DNA of 64,000 bases from Henriciella sp. (GTDB lineage Bacteria; Pseudomonadota; Alphaproteobacteria; Caulobacterales; Hyphomonadaceae), in NCBI RefSeq assembly GCF_029936995.1, contig NZ_JAPYRE010000002.1:124001-188000 (forward strand), given 5' to 3'. How positions within the stretch are numbered: position 1 is the first letter of the stretch; every line of letters starts with the position of its first letter. Shown here piece after piece: positions 25,726 to 34,363 of this stretch. Both the position numbers and the translations under genes were made by a program. Below the pieces are notes generated by a model. The model made no database searches. It was not told where the DNA came from and saw nothing but the letters and a program-made list of their open reading frames with translations.

Positions 25726-27315
25726 ATGAAACACCTTCTTTGCGGCGTCGCAGCCGTTGCGATGATCGCCGGCTGCGGACAATCTTCCGGCGGCCCAGGC
25801 GAGGAACCGCTAGGCGACATCACACTTCGCGATGGCGATCCGGCTGAAGCCGGCGCTGTCATCACCGCCATGTCGCTGACGAATTCGGGCGATGGCATCG
25901 TCGAGTACGGCAACAAGTCAGTCGATGGCGCCAAGGCCACTTTCTCGGACGTCACCATCGTGACCGGCGAAGATGGCACGGTTACCGCAGGCACGCTGGA
26001 GTTCGAAGGCCTCGACATGGTCGATGACAAGGCCTCTTTTTCCAAGATGAGCCTCAGCGACATCAGCGTCGCCGACCCCGAGAATGAGGACAATACGCTC
26101 AGTGTTGCCAATGTCGAGATTCTCAACCCGACCCCGGAACTGGCAGCCTGGCTGGCCGGCAGCCTCGGCAAGGGCGAACCGGCCCCGTTCCCGGAAGCCG
26201 CTCAACTCGGCTTTGCTTCCTGGGCTGTCAGCAATGTCTCCGCCAACATCGCCGACACTGACGGCGAAGGCACATTCTCGCTTGAGAAGTTCGAAGTACG
26301 TGACCTGGCTGACCAGAAGGCCAAGCGCGCAATGCTGAACAACTTCGCCTTCAACTTCACGGCTGAAGAAGACGGCGAAGAAGTACCGGTCAACATGAAC
26401 CTCGGTTCTCTCAGCGTCTCCGGCCTGGACCTGGCTTTCCTTGGGGCCGTTCAGGAGAACATCGGTGACGAGGAAGCCATGATGGAAGCCATCATGAAGA
26501 CCGCCTACGAGGAGCCGATGGACCCTGGTTATGACCAGTTTGCCATGGATGACTTCTCCCTCGATGCGGCTGGCGCCAGCTTCAAGATGCCGTCGCTTGA
26601 TGCCGTGATCGAGCGCAATAATGATGGCCAGCCGGTCAAATACGTCACCAAGCCTTTCACCATGACACTCGATGCCGACCCGGAAGGCGGTGAAGCCGGT
26701 GCAGGACTGGCCCAGGCACTGAGCATGGTCGGCTATGAAAGCGTCGAGATGAAGGGCGCAGGCACCGCCGATTATGATCCCGAGGAAGACATCATCAGCA
26801 TGGAAGCCGATGACAACTATTTCGAGATCGTGGACGGCGCGAAATTCTCCTTCGGCTCCAGGCTCGGTGGCTATGCCGCCTACAGCAAACAGGCCGCCGG
26901 TGCGCTCGATTTCGAGAACATGGCTGAAGGCGGAGAGCCTGATCCGCAAGCCTTCCAGAACGCCCTGAACGAGCTCGATTTCTACCGGGTTGAGCTTGCG
27001 ATTGCCGATGATGGCCTTGTCGACCGCGTTCTCAATGCCTTTGCCGCCCAGTCCGGGCAGGACCCTGAGCAGATGCGCTCACAGGCCGCCTCAATGGTCC
27101 AGATGGCCCCGGCCATGGCTGGGGGCAGCGGTGTCGACATGACGCTCATCAGCGAGCTGTCGAGCGCTGTTTCATCCTTCATCACGGACCCGGGCACATT
27201 GACCATCAAGGTCGATCCGGAAGAACCGCTGTCAGCTGAAACGCTCGCCACCATGCAGGATCCGAGCATGCTGACGAAGGACTATCTCGGCTTCTCGGCG
27301 AAGCACGAAAACTAG
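25726..27315 (+). CDS. Large acidic lipoprotein of unknown function
   Basis: This 529-residue protein has a clear lipoprotein signal (MKHLLCGVAAVAMIAGCGQ) with the lipobox Cys at residue 17. I do not recognise a family. The mature part is strongly acidic, mostly beta-like, and contains repeated-looking stretches of the form GTLEFEGLDMVDDKASFSKMSLSDISV. It resembles a large periplasmic or outer-membrane-anchored domain. It is followed by a strong terminator at 27337-27376 and diverges from the metallopeptidase gene, so it is a single-gene unit. Confidence 0.75.
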   Translation: MKHLLCGVAAVAMIAGCGQSSGGPGEEPLGDITLRDGDPAEAGAVITAMSLTNSGDGIVEYGNKSVDGAKATFSDVTIVTGEDGTVTAGTLEFEGLDMVDDKASFSKMSLSDISVADPENEDNTLSVANVEILNPTPELAAWLAGSLGKGEPAPFPEAAQLGFASWAVSNVSANIADTDGEGTFSLEKFEVRDLADQKAKRAMLNNFAFNFTAEEDGEEVPVNMNLGSLSVSGLDLAFLGAVQENIGDEEAMMEAIMKTAYEEPMDPGYDQFAMDDFSLDAAGASFKMPSLDAVIERNNDGQPVKYVTKPFTMTLDADPEGGEAGAGLAQALSMVGYESVEMKGAGTADYDPEEDIISMEADDNYFEIVDGAKFSFGSRLGGYAAYSKQAAGALDFENMAEGGEPDPQAFQNALNELDFYRVELAIADDGLVDRVLNAFAAQSGQDPEQMRSQAASMVQMAPAMAGGSGVDMTLISELSSAVSSFITDPGTLTIKVDPEEPLSAETLATMQDPSMLTKDYLGFSAKHEN

Positions 27316-27336
27316 GCCGCACCACGGCTGCAAATC

Positions 27337-27377
27337 AGGCGCGCCGGTCAGTCTGCACCGGCGCGCCTTTTCTTTTG
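27337..27377 (+). terminator. Rho-independent terminator
   Basis: A 12-bp stem, AGGCGCGCCGGT (27337-27348) / ACCGGCGCGCCT (27357-27368), has an 8-nt loop and is followed by TTTTCTTTTG. It ends the lipoprotein transcript ahead of ymdB. Confidence 0.88.
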
Positions 27378-27405
27378 TCACAATGAAGCGCATATCAGGG
27401 CCATC

Positions 27406-28230
27406 ATGAGATTTGCCTATTTCGGAGATGTCGTTGGGAAACCGGGCCGCGCGGCCGTGCTGGAACACCTGCCAGGCCTGCGGCGTGACCTGAGCCTCGA
27501 CTTCGTCGTCGTGAATGGAGAAAATGCCGCAGGCGGTTTCGGGCTGACGGAATCCATTGCCAGCGAGTTCTTCCAGGCTGGAGCCGACTGCCTGACCCTT
27601 GGCGATCACGCCTGGGACCAGCGCGAGGCGCTCACCTTCATCCAGCGTGAGCCGCGCCTGCTGCGCCCGCTGAATTACCCGGAGGCAGCGAATGCTCCAG
27701 GCAAGGGCGCGCATGTCTTCGTCCTTGATGACGGGCGCCGCGTCGGCGTCGTGCAGCTTCAGGGCAACGTTTTCATGAAACAGCAGCTTGAAAACGCGTT
27801 CAATCATGCCGACGCCGCGCTGGACTCCATGCCACTCGGTGTCGCGGTGGATGCACTGATCGTTGACATGCACTGCGAGGCGACCAGCGAAAAGATGGCG
27901 ATGGGTCATTATTGCGATGGGCGCGCCAGCCTTGTCGTCGGCAGCCATACCCATGTCCCGACAGCCGACCTGATGGTGCTTGAACACGGCACCGCCTACC
28001 AGACGGATGCGGGCATGTGCGGTGACTATGACAGCGTCATCGGCATGAAGAAGGACAATTCCATCAACCGCTTCGCCACCCAGCTGCCGGGCGAGCGCTA
28101 TGCCCCTGCACTTGGCGAGGGCACACTCTGCGGCGTGTTCGTGGAAACAGACGATGCGACCGGGCTTGCCCGGCGGGTCGAACCCATCCGCATGGGTGGA
28201 CGGCTGGCAGAAACCCTGCCCACGCCCTGA
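27406..28230 (+). CDS. ymdB: YmdB-family metallophosphoesterase
   Basis: This 274-residue protein is of the TIGR00282/YmdB metallophosphoesterase family, which hydrolyses 2',3'-cyclic nucleotides. It carries the metal-binding FGDVVGKPGR at the start, VVNGENAAGGFG, LGDHAWDQRE, DMHCEATSEKMAMGHY, VVGSHTHVPTAD, and YQTDAGMCGDYDSVIGMKK. In many alphaproteobacteria this gene precedes yebC; here an EAL gene on the other strand lies between them. There is no signal peptide. Confidence 0.9.
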   Translation: MRFAYFGDVVGKPGRAAVLEHLPGLRRDLSLDFVVVNGENAAGGFGLTESIASEFFQAGADCLTLGDHAWDQREALTFIQREPRLLRPLNYPEAANAPGKGAHVFVLDDGRRVGVVQLQGNVFMKQQLENAFNHADAALDSMPLGVAVDALIVDMHCEATSEKMAMGHYCDGRASLVVGSHTHVPTADLMVLEHGTAYQTDAGMCGDYDSVIGMKKDNSINRFATQLPGERYAPALGEGTLCGVFVETDDATGLARRVEPIRMGGRLAETLPTP

Positions 28231-28235
28231 CCGCT

Positions 28236-29066
28236 TCAGGCTCGCTTTTTCTGAATTCCTTGTGACGCCGGCATGTCGACGGCTGCCGCCCGGGTCGCAC
28301 CTTCCATGTGCGTCGCCTTGCCGAACAGCCAGCCCTGAATGAGCGAGCCGGCGCATTCACGTGCCCAGTGCAGTTCACGCGGCGTCTCGACGCCTTCAAA
28401 CAGGAGGTGCGCGCCGATCTCATGCAGCTTGATGATGATCTGGTGAGCGAACTGGCGCGTGTCCTCGCCCTCCATCATGCGGCGGAACCAGCCTGCATCG
28501 ATCTTCACGATGTCCGGCTTCAGGGCAACCACGCGCATCAGGTCCGAACTGCCGACGCCGAAATCGTCAATCGCCATCCGGAAGTCGAGCGCCCGCAACT
28601 TGTCTGTTACCGTCTGCAAGGCCTGCTTGTCGCCGCCTTCCTGCTCGGTGATCTCGAAAACGAGATTCTGCGGTTTCAGCCCCTGCTCACGGACCATTCC
28701 AGCGAACCGGTCGAGCCCTGTCAGCATTTCATCGGTGAATACGCACGAGCCGGGCAGGAGATTGACAAAAAGGGTCGTATTGCCGAGCTGCCAGGCTGCC
28801 GTATTGGAAAGATGAAGATAAAGGCAGGCCCAGTCTGCGATGAACCGGTCACGTGCGGGCAGCCGCGCAAAGAAGTCCAGCGGCTCGATCGGCGTGCCCT
28901 TGTAGATCGGACGGGCCAGCGCCTCGACGCCATACAGCATCCCTGCATTATTGTTGATGGCATAGACAGGCTGGAAGGCAGACCGGATCTCGAAAGCGCC
29001 GAAATCGAAGGCCTTGTGGCCTCCATCAAGCTCGAAAATACGCTCGCTCAATCGTGCGAGATTCAT
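28236..29066 (-). CDS. EAL-domain protein, predicted c-di-GMP phosphodiesterase
   Basis: This 276-residue protein is a stand-alone EAL domain, which cleaves c-di-GMP to pGpG. Key residues are present: YGVEALARP (EAL motif), FVNLLP, FEITEQE, MAIDDFGVGSSDL (DDFG), DIVKIDAGWF and FEGVETPRE, so activity is likely. The start has GGAGGGGATC upstream. It has no membrane span or N-terminal sensor domain, so it is cytoplasmic. It faces ymdB and leaves yebC on the other side. Confidence 0.88.
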   Translation of the reverse strand: MNLARLSERIFELDGGHKAFDFGAFEIRSAFQPVYAINNNAGMLYGVEALARPIYKGTPIEPLDFFARLPARDRFIADWACLYLHLSNTAAWQLGNTTLFVNLLPGSCVFTDEMLTGLDRFAGMVREQGLKPQNLVFEITEQEGGDKQALQTVTDKLRALDFRMAIDDFGVGSSDLMRVVALKPDIVKIDAGWFRRMMEGEDTRQFAHQIIIKLHEIGAHLLFEGVETPRELHWARECAGSLIQGWLFGKATHMEGATRAAAVDMPASQGIQKKRA

Positions 29067-29223
29067 GATCCCCTCCAGATGTGCGGTTTCTTAATCTCTG
29101 GCAGGGGCGCGTTAATATCTTCCTTTCAGATTCTGTTAGTATGCATCGATATCTTTCAAATCTTGTTTGTGTAGCCTAGATCAGCCACTTACTCGCAGGA
29201 ACTTTCCAGGAGAAGAACCGACC

Positions 29224-29976
29224 ATGGCCGGACATTCCAAATGGGCCAACATCCAGCACCGCAAGGGTGCGCAGGACAAGAAACGCGCCGCCCTGTTTGC
29301 GCGCCTGTCCAAGGAAATCACGATCGCTTCCAAACTCGGCGGCCCTGATCCTGACGCCAACCCACGCCTACGCCTGGCCATCAACAACGCGCGCGGCCAG
29401 TCCATGCCCAAGGACAATATCAAACGCGCCGTCGACAAGGGTCAGGGCGGCAATGCCGAAGAATATTTCGACATGCGCTATGAGGGTTTCGGCCCCGGTG
29501 GTGTCGGCATCATTGTCGAAGCCTCAACCGACAACAAGAACCGTGCAGCCAGCGAAGTCCGCTCCGCCTTTTCCAAGAATGGCGGCAATCTCGGCGAACT
29601 GGGCTCGGTTTCCTTTGGCTTCGAACAGGTCGGTGAGATCGAATATCCCGCAGAGGCCGGCGACGAGATGGAGATCATGGAAGCCGCCATCGAGGCCGGA
29701 GCAACAGACGTCGAAAGCGACGAGAATGGCCACTGGATCTATACAGAGCGCGAAGATCTGATGGATGTGGCCTCCACGCTTGAGGGCAAGTTCACCGACG
29801 CCGAAGCAAAATCCACCAAGCTTATCTGGAAGCCTCAGAACACTGTGCCCGTGGAAGGCGACCACGCCGACACGCTGATGAAGCTGCTGGATGTTCTGGA
29901 CGAGCTCGATGACGTGCAGAATGTCTTCGACAATTCCGAGCTTTCCGAAGCCGAAGTCGAGCGTCTTTCAGGCTGA
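29224..29976 (+). CDS. yebC: YebC/PmpR-family protein
   Basis: This 250-residue protein starts at the ATG at 29224 ([25 protein letters not shown]), with AGGAGAAG upstream. The family has been described as transcriptional regulators and, more recently, as a factor acting on translation at proline stretches. The internal segments [19 protein letters not shown] and the C-terminal SGVEIEYPAE-like portion ([24 protein letters not shown]) fit the family. YebC is usually beside ruvC; here the ruvCAB operon is about 13 kb away. Confidence 0.93.
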   Translation: MAGHSKWANIQHRKGAQDKKRAALFARLSKEITIASKLGGPDPDANPRLRLAINNARGQSMPKDNIKRAVDKGQGGNAEEYFDMRYEGFGPGGVGIIVEASTDNKNRAASEVRSAFSKNGGNLGELGSVSFGFEQVGEIEYPAEAGDEMEIMEAAIEAGATDVESDENGHWIYTEREDLMDVASTLEGKFTDAEAKSTKLIWKPQNTVPVEGDHADTLMKLLDVLDELDDVQNVFDNSELSEAEVERLSG

Positions 29977-30104
29977 TCTGTCTGGAACGGGCCGGGGGCC
30001 TTCACCTGGCTCACGCCCCTTACAAGATTCCGTGAGATGTGCGTTTTGAGCCTCAAAATCGCACGTCTTCGCGCCATATGTGCTGCATACGCACACGAAC
30101 AGTT

Positions 30105-30773
30105 ATGGCCGAGCCAATGAAAAAATCACCGACCACATATATCGCCGTTATCGCAGGCGCTGGCGCCATTGCCGCAGGTTTTGTGTGGAGCGCCATGGCC
30201 GACCAGGCAAACACCTCAGGTCCGGCCAATGCCGCCAGCCTGAAAACCGCCATCTTTGCAGGCGGATGTTTCTGGTGCACCGAAGCCGACTTCGACAAGG
30301 TCGACGGCGTGGTTTCCACCATTTCCGGCTATACGGGCGGAGACGTCGATAACCCGACCTATAAACAGGTCACAGGTGGCGACACCGGGCATTATGAGTC
30401 GGTGAAGGTCAGCTACGATCCGCAGACCGTCAGTTATGACGAGCTCGTGGAGTATTATTTCCGCACCGTCGATCCGACCGATCCGGATGGCCAGTTCTGT
30501 GACAAGGGCTCAAGCTACCGCACAGCGGTTTTCGTGGACGGCTCTGACGAGCGCGGCATCGTCAATGACGAGATCGAGGAGATCGAAAGCTCCGGCACCC
30601 TCCCAGGCCCGGTCGTGACCAAGGTCCTTGAAGCGGAAAAATTCTGGCCTGCTGAAGACTTTCACCAGAATTATTACAAGACCCACTCGGTCAAATACAA
30701 ATTCTATCGGAATGGCTGCGGACGCGATGCCCGCCTCGAAGAACTCTGGGGCGACGAAGCCGAGCCAGGCTGA
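30105..30773 (+). CDS. msrA: Peptide-methionine (S)-S-oxide reductase, membrane-anchored
   Basis: This second MsrA has an N-terminal membrane segment (PTTYIAVIAGAGAIAAGFVW), so the catalytic domain is probably periplasmic. The start could be ATG 30105 or 30117; neither has a strong Shine-Dalgarno, so it is uncertain. The catalytic motif is GGCFWCTEADFDKVDGV with Cys at about residue 55 and a second Cys at 58. SGYTGGDVDNPTYKQVTGGDTGHYESVKVSYDP and the DPTDPDGQFCDKGSSYRTAVF segment are typical of this subtype. Confidence 0.92.
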   Translation: MAEPMKKSPTTYIAVIAGAGAIAAGFVWSAMADQANTSGPANAASLKTAIFAGGCFWCTEADFDKVDGVVSTISGYTGGDVDNPTYKQVTGGDTGHYESVKVSYDPQTVSYDELVEYYFRTVDPTDPDGQFCDKGSSYRTAVFVDGSDERGIVNDEIEEIESSGTLPGPVVTKVLEAEKFWPAEDFHQNYYKTHSVKYKFYRNGCGRDARLEELWGDEAEPG

Positions 30774-30792
30774 CCAGTCCGAACTCCCGAAC

Positions 30793-30830
30793 AAAAAAAG
30801 CCCCGCGGCCAGCTGCCTCGGGGCTTTTCT
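30793..30830. terminator. Bidirectional terminator between msrA and lolA
   Basis: A stem with AAAGCCCCG (30797-30805) and CGGGGCTTT (30819-30827) is flanked by seven A on the left and TTTTCTTTTG on the right, so it can end both the plus-strand msrA and minus-strand lolA transcripts. Confidence 0.82.
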
Positions 30831-30859
30831 TTTGTGTTGGGCATGTGCGCCCTTGCGTT

Positions 30860-31642
30860 CTAGCGCTCGTCTTCTTCCTCATCCGCGGGATCTTCCAGGA
30901 TGAACTCACGGGGGTCGATGGAAACGTTCTTTTCCACGTCCTCCAGGGAAACCAGCGTCGTCTGGCGGTTGGCATCAACGGCCCGCCAGCTCTTCAGGTC
31001 ATAACTCTCACGGTCGAAAAACAGGGTCAGGCGGCCTTCCGATTCTCCGGCGCGGTCCTCAACCGTGATGGAGACTTCCTGATTGCCGCGTTGCACATCC
31101 AGCACGCGCGCATCGGTCTCGTAGTCCAGCTCCTCGTCAAGGATCAGGCCAAGCGGGGTCGAGGCCAGCGGAACGCGGTCGACGGTTTCCAGCTCGCTAT
31201 CCTCCATGGCCACCGTTGTTCCGTTGGCAACGATCAGGATGGGCGTCGGGTCATCATATTCGAACCGCATCCGGCCTGGACGGCGAAGCGCAAAGTCACC
31301 GCGCGTGACATTTCCATCGGCCGCAACCTGTGTGAAACGGCCCCTGGCAGTCTTCACGTCAGAAAGCTTTTCAGCCGCATTCTTCAGGATCGCCTTACGC
31401 TCGGCCTCAGAGAGCTCACCCTGAGCGGAAGCAGGCCCGGAAGGCGAAGTCGCCTCCACATCGGCTTCAACCTCGGCAGGCGGTGGTTCGACCGCCGGCG
31501 TCTGGGGGCCGGTCGCCTGTGCCATATGGATCATGGGCGCCGGAGCGGCAGCCGGCATCATGAAGGCCGGGTCCACCTCGAAGGCGAGAGGGGTGCTGCC
31601 CATCATCAGAACAGCGGCAAGGGGGTGCAGCATGCTTGTCAT
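30860..31642 (-). CDS. lolA: Outer-membrane lipoprotein carrier protein
   Basis: LolA carries lipoproteins across the periplasm to LolB in the outer membrane. The 260-residue protein has a signal-like N-terminus followed by an unusual ~50-residue Pro/Ala/Glu linker before the LolA domain. The domain is visible as SDVKTARGRFTQVAADGNVTRGDFALRRPGRMRFEYDDPTPILIVANGTTVAMED. The C-terminal ~20 residues are acidic (EDPADEEEDER). It follows ftsK, as in many alphaproteobacteria. Confidence 0.88.
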   Translation of the reverse strand: MTSMLHPLAAVLMMGSTPLAFEVDPAFMMPAAAPAPMIHMAQATGPQTPAVEPPPAEVEADVEATSPSGPASAQGELSEAERKAILKNAAEKLSDVKTARGRFTQVAADGNVTRGDFALRRPGRMRFEYDDPTPILIVANGTTVAMEDSELETVDRVPLASTPLGLILDEELDYETDARVLDVQRGNQEVSITVEDRAGESEGRLTLFFDRESYDLKSWRAVDANRQTTLVSLEDVEKNVSIDPREFILEDPADEEEDER

Positions 31643-31801
31643 GTCGTGCTCCTTAGGTTGGCCTACTCAAATAAGCGGCTTAACCCAGTAAAAACAGGGC
31701 TGAAAAAAGGTATTTCTGCCGTGTTTCGTTGCCTTCCATTCAGCCTCGCAGCCTTTGCGCACGGAGATGAATGCCAGCTGACAGGACCTGTCAGCAAGCG
31801 G

Positions 31802-34198
31802 TTATTCGCCCGGCGTATCGCGGGCAAGGATCTCGCGTTTTCCGGCATGGTTGGGCGCAGAGATCACGCCTTCCTCCTCAAGCCGCTCGATCAGGGTCGC
31901 CGCCTTGTTGTAGCCAACCTTGAGACGGCGCTGGAGATACGAGGTCGATGCCCGCTTGTCCCGCAGGACGATGGTCATGGCCTGGGCGTAGAGGTCGTCC
32001 TCGGCATCGCCGGTAGACACACCGAGCATTGCATCCATCACGGCACTTCCCGTGCCGCCCTCGTCGGGTTCTTCCAGGATGTCCTCATTATAGTCCGGCT
32101 CGCCCTGCTCCTTGAGCCAGGAAACAACGCCTTCAACCTCCTCATCCGACACAAAAGGCCCGTGCAGGCGCTTTGTCCGCACCCCGGCGGGCTGGTAGAG
32201 CAGGTCACCCATGCCAAGCAGCTGTTCAGCCCCCTGCTCGCCAAGAATGGTGCGGGAGTCGATCTTGGTTGTCACACTGTAGGAAATCCGCGTCGGGAAG
32301 TTCGCCTTGATTGTGCCGGTGATGACATCGACAGACGGGCGCTGTGTTGCTGTAATCAGGTGAATGCCGGCGGCCCGCGCCATCTGCGCCAGGCGCTGGA
32401 TACAGCCCTCGATCTCCTTGCCCGCAACCATCATCAGATCCGCCATCTCGTCGATCACGACAACAATGTTCGGGATATGGTCGATGGGCAGGATTTCCGT
32501 TTCGTGCATCGGCTTGCCGCGCTCGTCATAGCCGGTCTGCACCTTGCGGGTCAGCTGGTCGCCCTTTTCACGGTAGCGCTCTGCCTTCTCATTAAAGCCA
32601 GCCAGGTTGCGCACACCCGCCTTGGACATGAGCTCATAGCGGCTTTCCATCTCGCGCACGGTCCATTGCAGTGCATTCACCGCCTTTTTCGGATCGGTGA
32701 CGACCGGGGCCAGCAGGTGCGGGATGCCCTCATAGATCGAAAGCTCCAGCATTTTCGGATCGATCATGATGAAACGGCACTGCTCCGGCGGCAGCCGGTA
32801 GATCAGCGACAGGATCATGGCGTTGACGCCGACAGACTTACCCGAACCCGTCGTGCCCGCGATCAGCAGGTGAGGCATCTTGGCGAGATCGACCACGGTC
32901 GGCGTGCCACCAATATCCTCGCCCAGCGCCATGGGGAGCGATGCTTTCGTGCCGGTATAGGCGCTCGATGAAAGTAGCGAGCGGAAATAGACCGTCTCAC
33001 GCTCATCGTTCGGCAGCTCGATACCGATCGCATTCTTGCCCGGAATGACGGCAACGCGTGCCGAGACTGCGCTCATGGAGCGGGCAATGTCATCGGCAAG
33101 CGAGATCACGCGTGCGGATTTCACGCCCGCGGCGGGTTCAAGCTCGAACAGTGTAACCACCGGGCCGGGACGCACTTCCTTGATACGGCCACGCACACCG
33201 AATTCCCGCAATACCTCGGCCAGCCGGTTGGCCTTGGCCAGCAGACTGTCTTCATCCACACCGGCGCGACGTTCCGGCGGATTCTGAAGAAGGTCGATCG
33301 AAGGGAGGATGCGGGCACCCTTGCGCGATTTCTTGCGGATCGGCGGGGCATCAGTCTGCGGCTCGGGCCTGTTCGCTGCGGCAAGGCGCGGCTTGGTGAC
33401 AGGCCCGGGAAAGTCCGCCTCGTCATCCTCTCCGGTGTCTTCGTCCTGGACATCGTCGATAATCTTCTTGCGGGTGTCAGGCAGCGCCTTTTGCTGAATG
33501 TCCGGCATGTCTTCATCGTGGCCGCCTACAGGCTTGCGGCGGAACAGGGCTGACAGCCTTCCGCCAATCCCGCCGGCACTGCGTGCCATGCGCGCGCCCG
33601 AACTTGCTGCCGCCGTCTGGAGCATGTGTGCATCGCCGCGATGAAAGCCCATCGCGCTGAAGGCCAGGCAAACTGCCACCGCACCGAGGCAAAGGCCCGC
33701 AAAAAGACCGGGGAAAGGCAGCAATAACGCCTTGAACGGAATTGATACCAGGCCGTGAATCCAGTCCCCGGCGACACCGCCAAGCCCGGCCCATAGCGGC
33801 CACGCTGCCGGGACCGGAAACGCCGCCAGCGCTCCGGCGAGTACCGGAATGAACAGGGCGCCATAGGCCCAGCGGCGCAGACGTGGCTTGCCGATCAGCA
33901 CCGCACGCATCGCGCCGCCGACCATCAGTGAAAGCCCTGCCATCCATGCTGCGAAACCAAAGCTCTGCAGGGCAAGGTCCGCCACGATGGCGCCCGTGCC
34001 ACCAAACAGGTTCTGCACCGCCATGCCCGTTGCCGCGTTCCAGCTTGGGTCTGTCGATTCATAGGTTCCTGCACTGCCACAGAGGAAGACACCAATTGCA
34101 AAGGCTGCCGTGCCCGTCAGGATACGCCAGACCGGGTCGGATGCCTCACGCACATTTTGTGTCTCAGCGATTGAATTGGCCATTCTACCGTTCACCAT
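31802..34198 (-). CDS. ftsK: DNA translocase FtsK
   Basis: FtsK pumps DNA during chromosome segregation at the septum. The 798-residue protein has ~4 membrane helices in the first ~180 residues, a linker, then the motor domain with Walker A GTTGSGKSVGVN and Walker B VVVIDEMADLMM, and a C-terminal winged-helix gamma domain (ASTSYLQRRLKVGYNKAATLIERLEEEGV) that reads KOPS sites. The start is set at ATG 34198; a second ATG 15 bp later (MANSIAE) is also possible. The upstream amt terminator separates it from amt. Confidence 0.94.
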   Translation of the reverse strand: MVNGRMANSIAETQNVREASDPVWRILTGTAAFAIGVFLCGSAGTYESTDPSWNAATGMAVQNLFGGTGAIVADLALQSFGFAAWMAGLSLMVGGAMRAVLIGKPRLRRWAYGALFIPVLAGALAAFPVPAAWPLWAGLGGVAGDWIHGLVSIPFKALLLPFPGLFAGLCLGAVAVCLAFSAMGFHRGDAHMLQTAAASSGARMARSAGGIGGRLSALFRRKPVGGHDEDMPDIQQKALPDTRKKIIDDVQDEDTGEDDEADFPGPVTKPRLAAANRPEPQTDAPPIRKKSRKGARILPSIDLLQNPPERRAGVDEDSLLAKANRLAEVLREFGVRGRIKEVRPGPVVTLFELEPAAGVKSARVISLADDIARSMSAVSARVAVIPGKNAIGIELPNDERETVYFRSLLSSSAYTGTKASLPMALGEDIGGTPTVVDLAKMPHLLIAGTTGSGKSVGVNAMILSLIYRLPPEQCRFIMIDPKMLELSIYEGIPHLLAPVVTDPKKAVNALQWTVREMESRYELMSKAGVRNLAGFNEKAERYREKGDQLTRKVQTGYDERGKPMHETEILPIDHIPNIVVVIDEMADLMMVAGKEIEGCIQRLAQMARAAGIHLITATQRPSVDVITGTIKANFPTRISYSVTTKIDSRTILGEQGAEQLLGMGDLLYQPAGVRTKRLHGPFVSDEEVEGVVSWLKEQGEPDYNEDILEEPDEGGTGSAVMDAMLGVSTGDAEDDLYAQAMTIVLRDKRASTSYLQRRLKVGYNKAATLIERLEEEGVISAPNHAGKREILARDTPGE

Positions 34199-34281
34199 CA
34201 GAAGTTGGTTTTCCGGTAAATTGACCGAATAGCCTTAACACGGCGCAAACGCTGGCCATGTGGGGCTGGCAGGCAACTGAC

Positions 34282-34313
34282 AAAAAATCCCCGGCCAGTT
34301 GCCTGGCCGGGGA
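34282..34313 (-). terminator. Rho-independent terminator of amt
   Basis: A 10-bp stem, TCCCCGGCCA (34288-34297) / TGGCCGGGGA (34304-34313), has a 6-nt loop. On the minus strand it is followed by six T, immediately downstream of the amt stop codon, before ftsK. Confidence 0.85.
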
Positions 34314-34363
34314 AGTCCGGGAGGAAACGCTTCCCATGCAGGAGAAGCGAACTTGTGGGGGGC

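Noticed and set aside
30845-32971. A 708-residue open frame on the plus strand, opposite lolA and ftsK
   Set aside because: It is the mirror of two solid genes; long antisense frames arise from the high GC and codon bias here. The product shows no family match and no ribosome-binding site.
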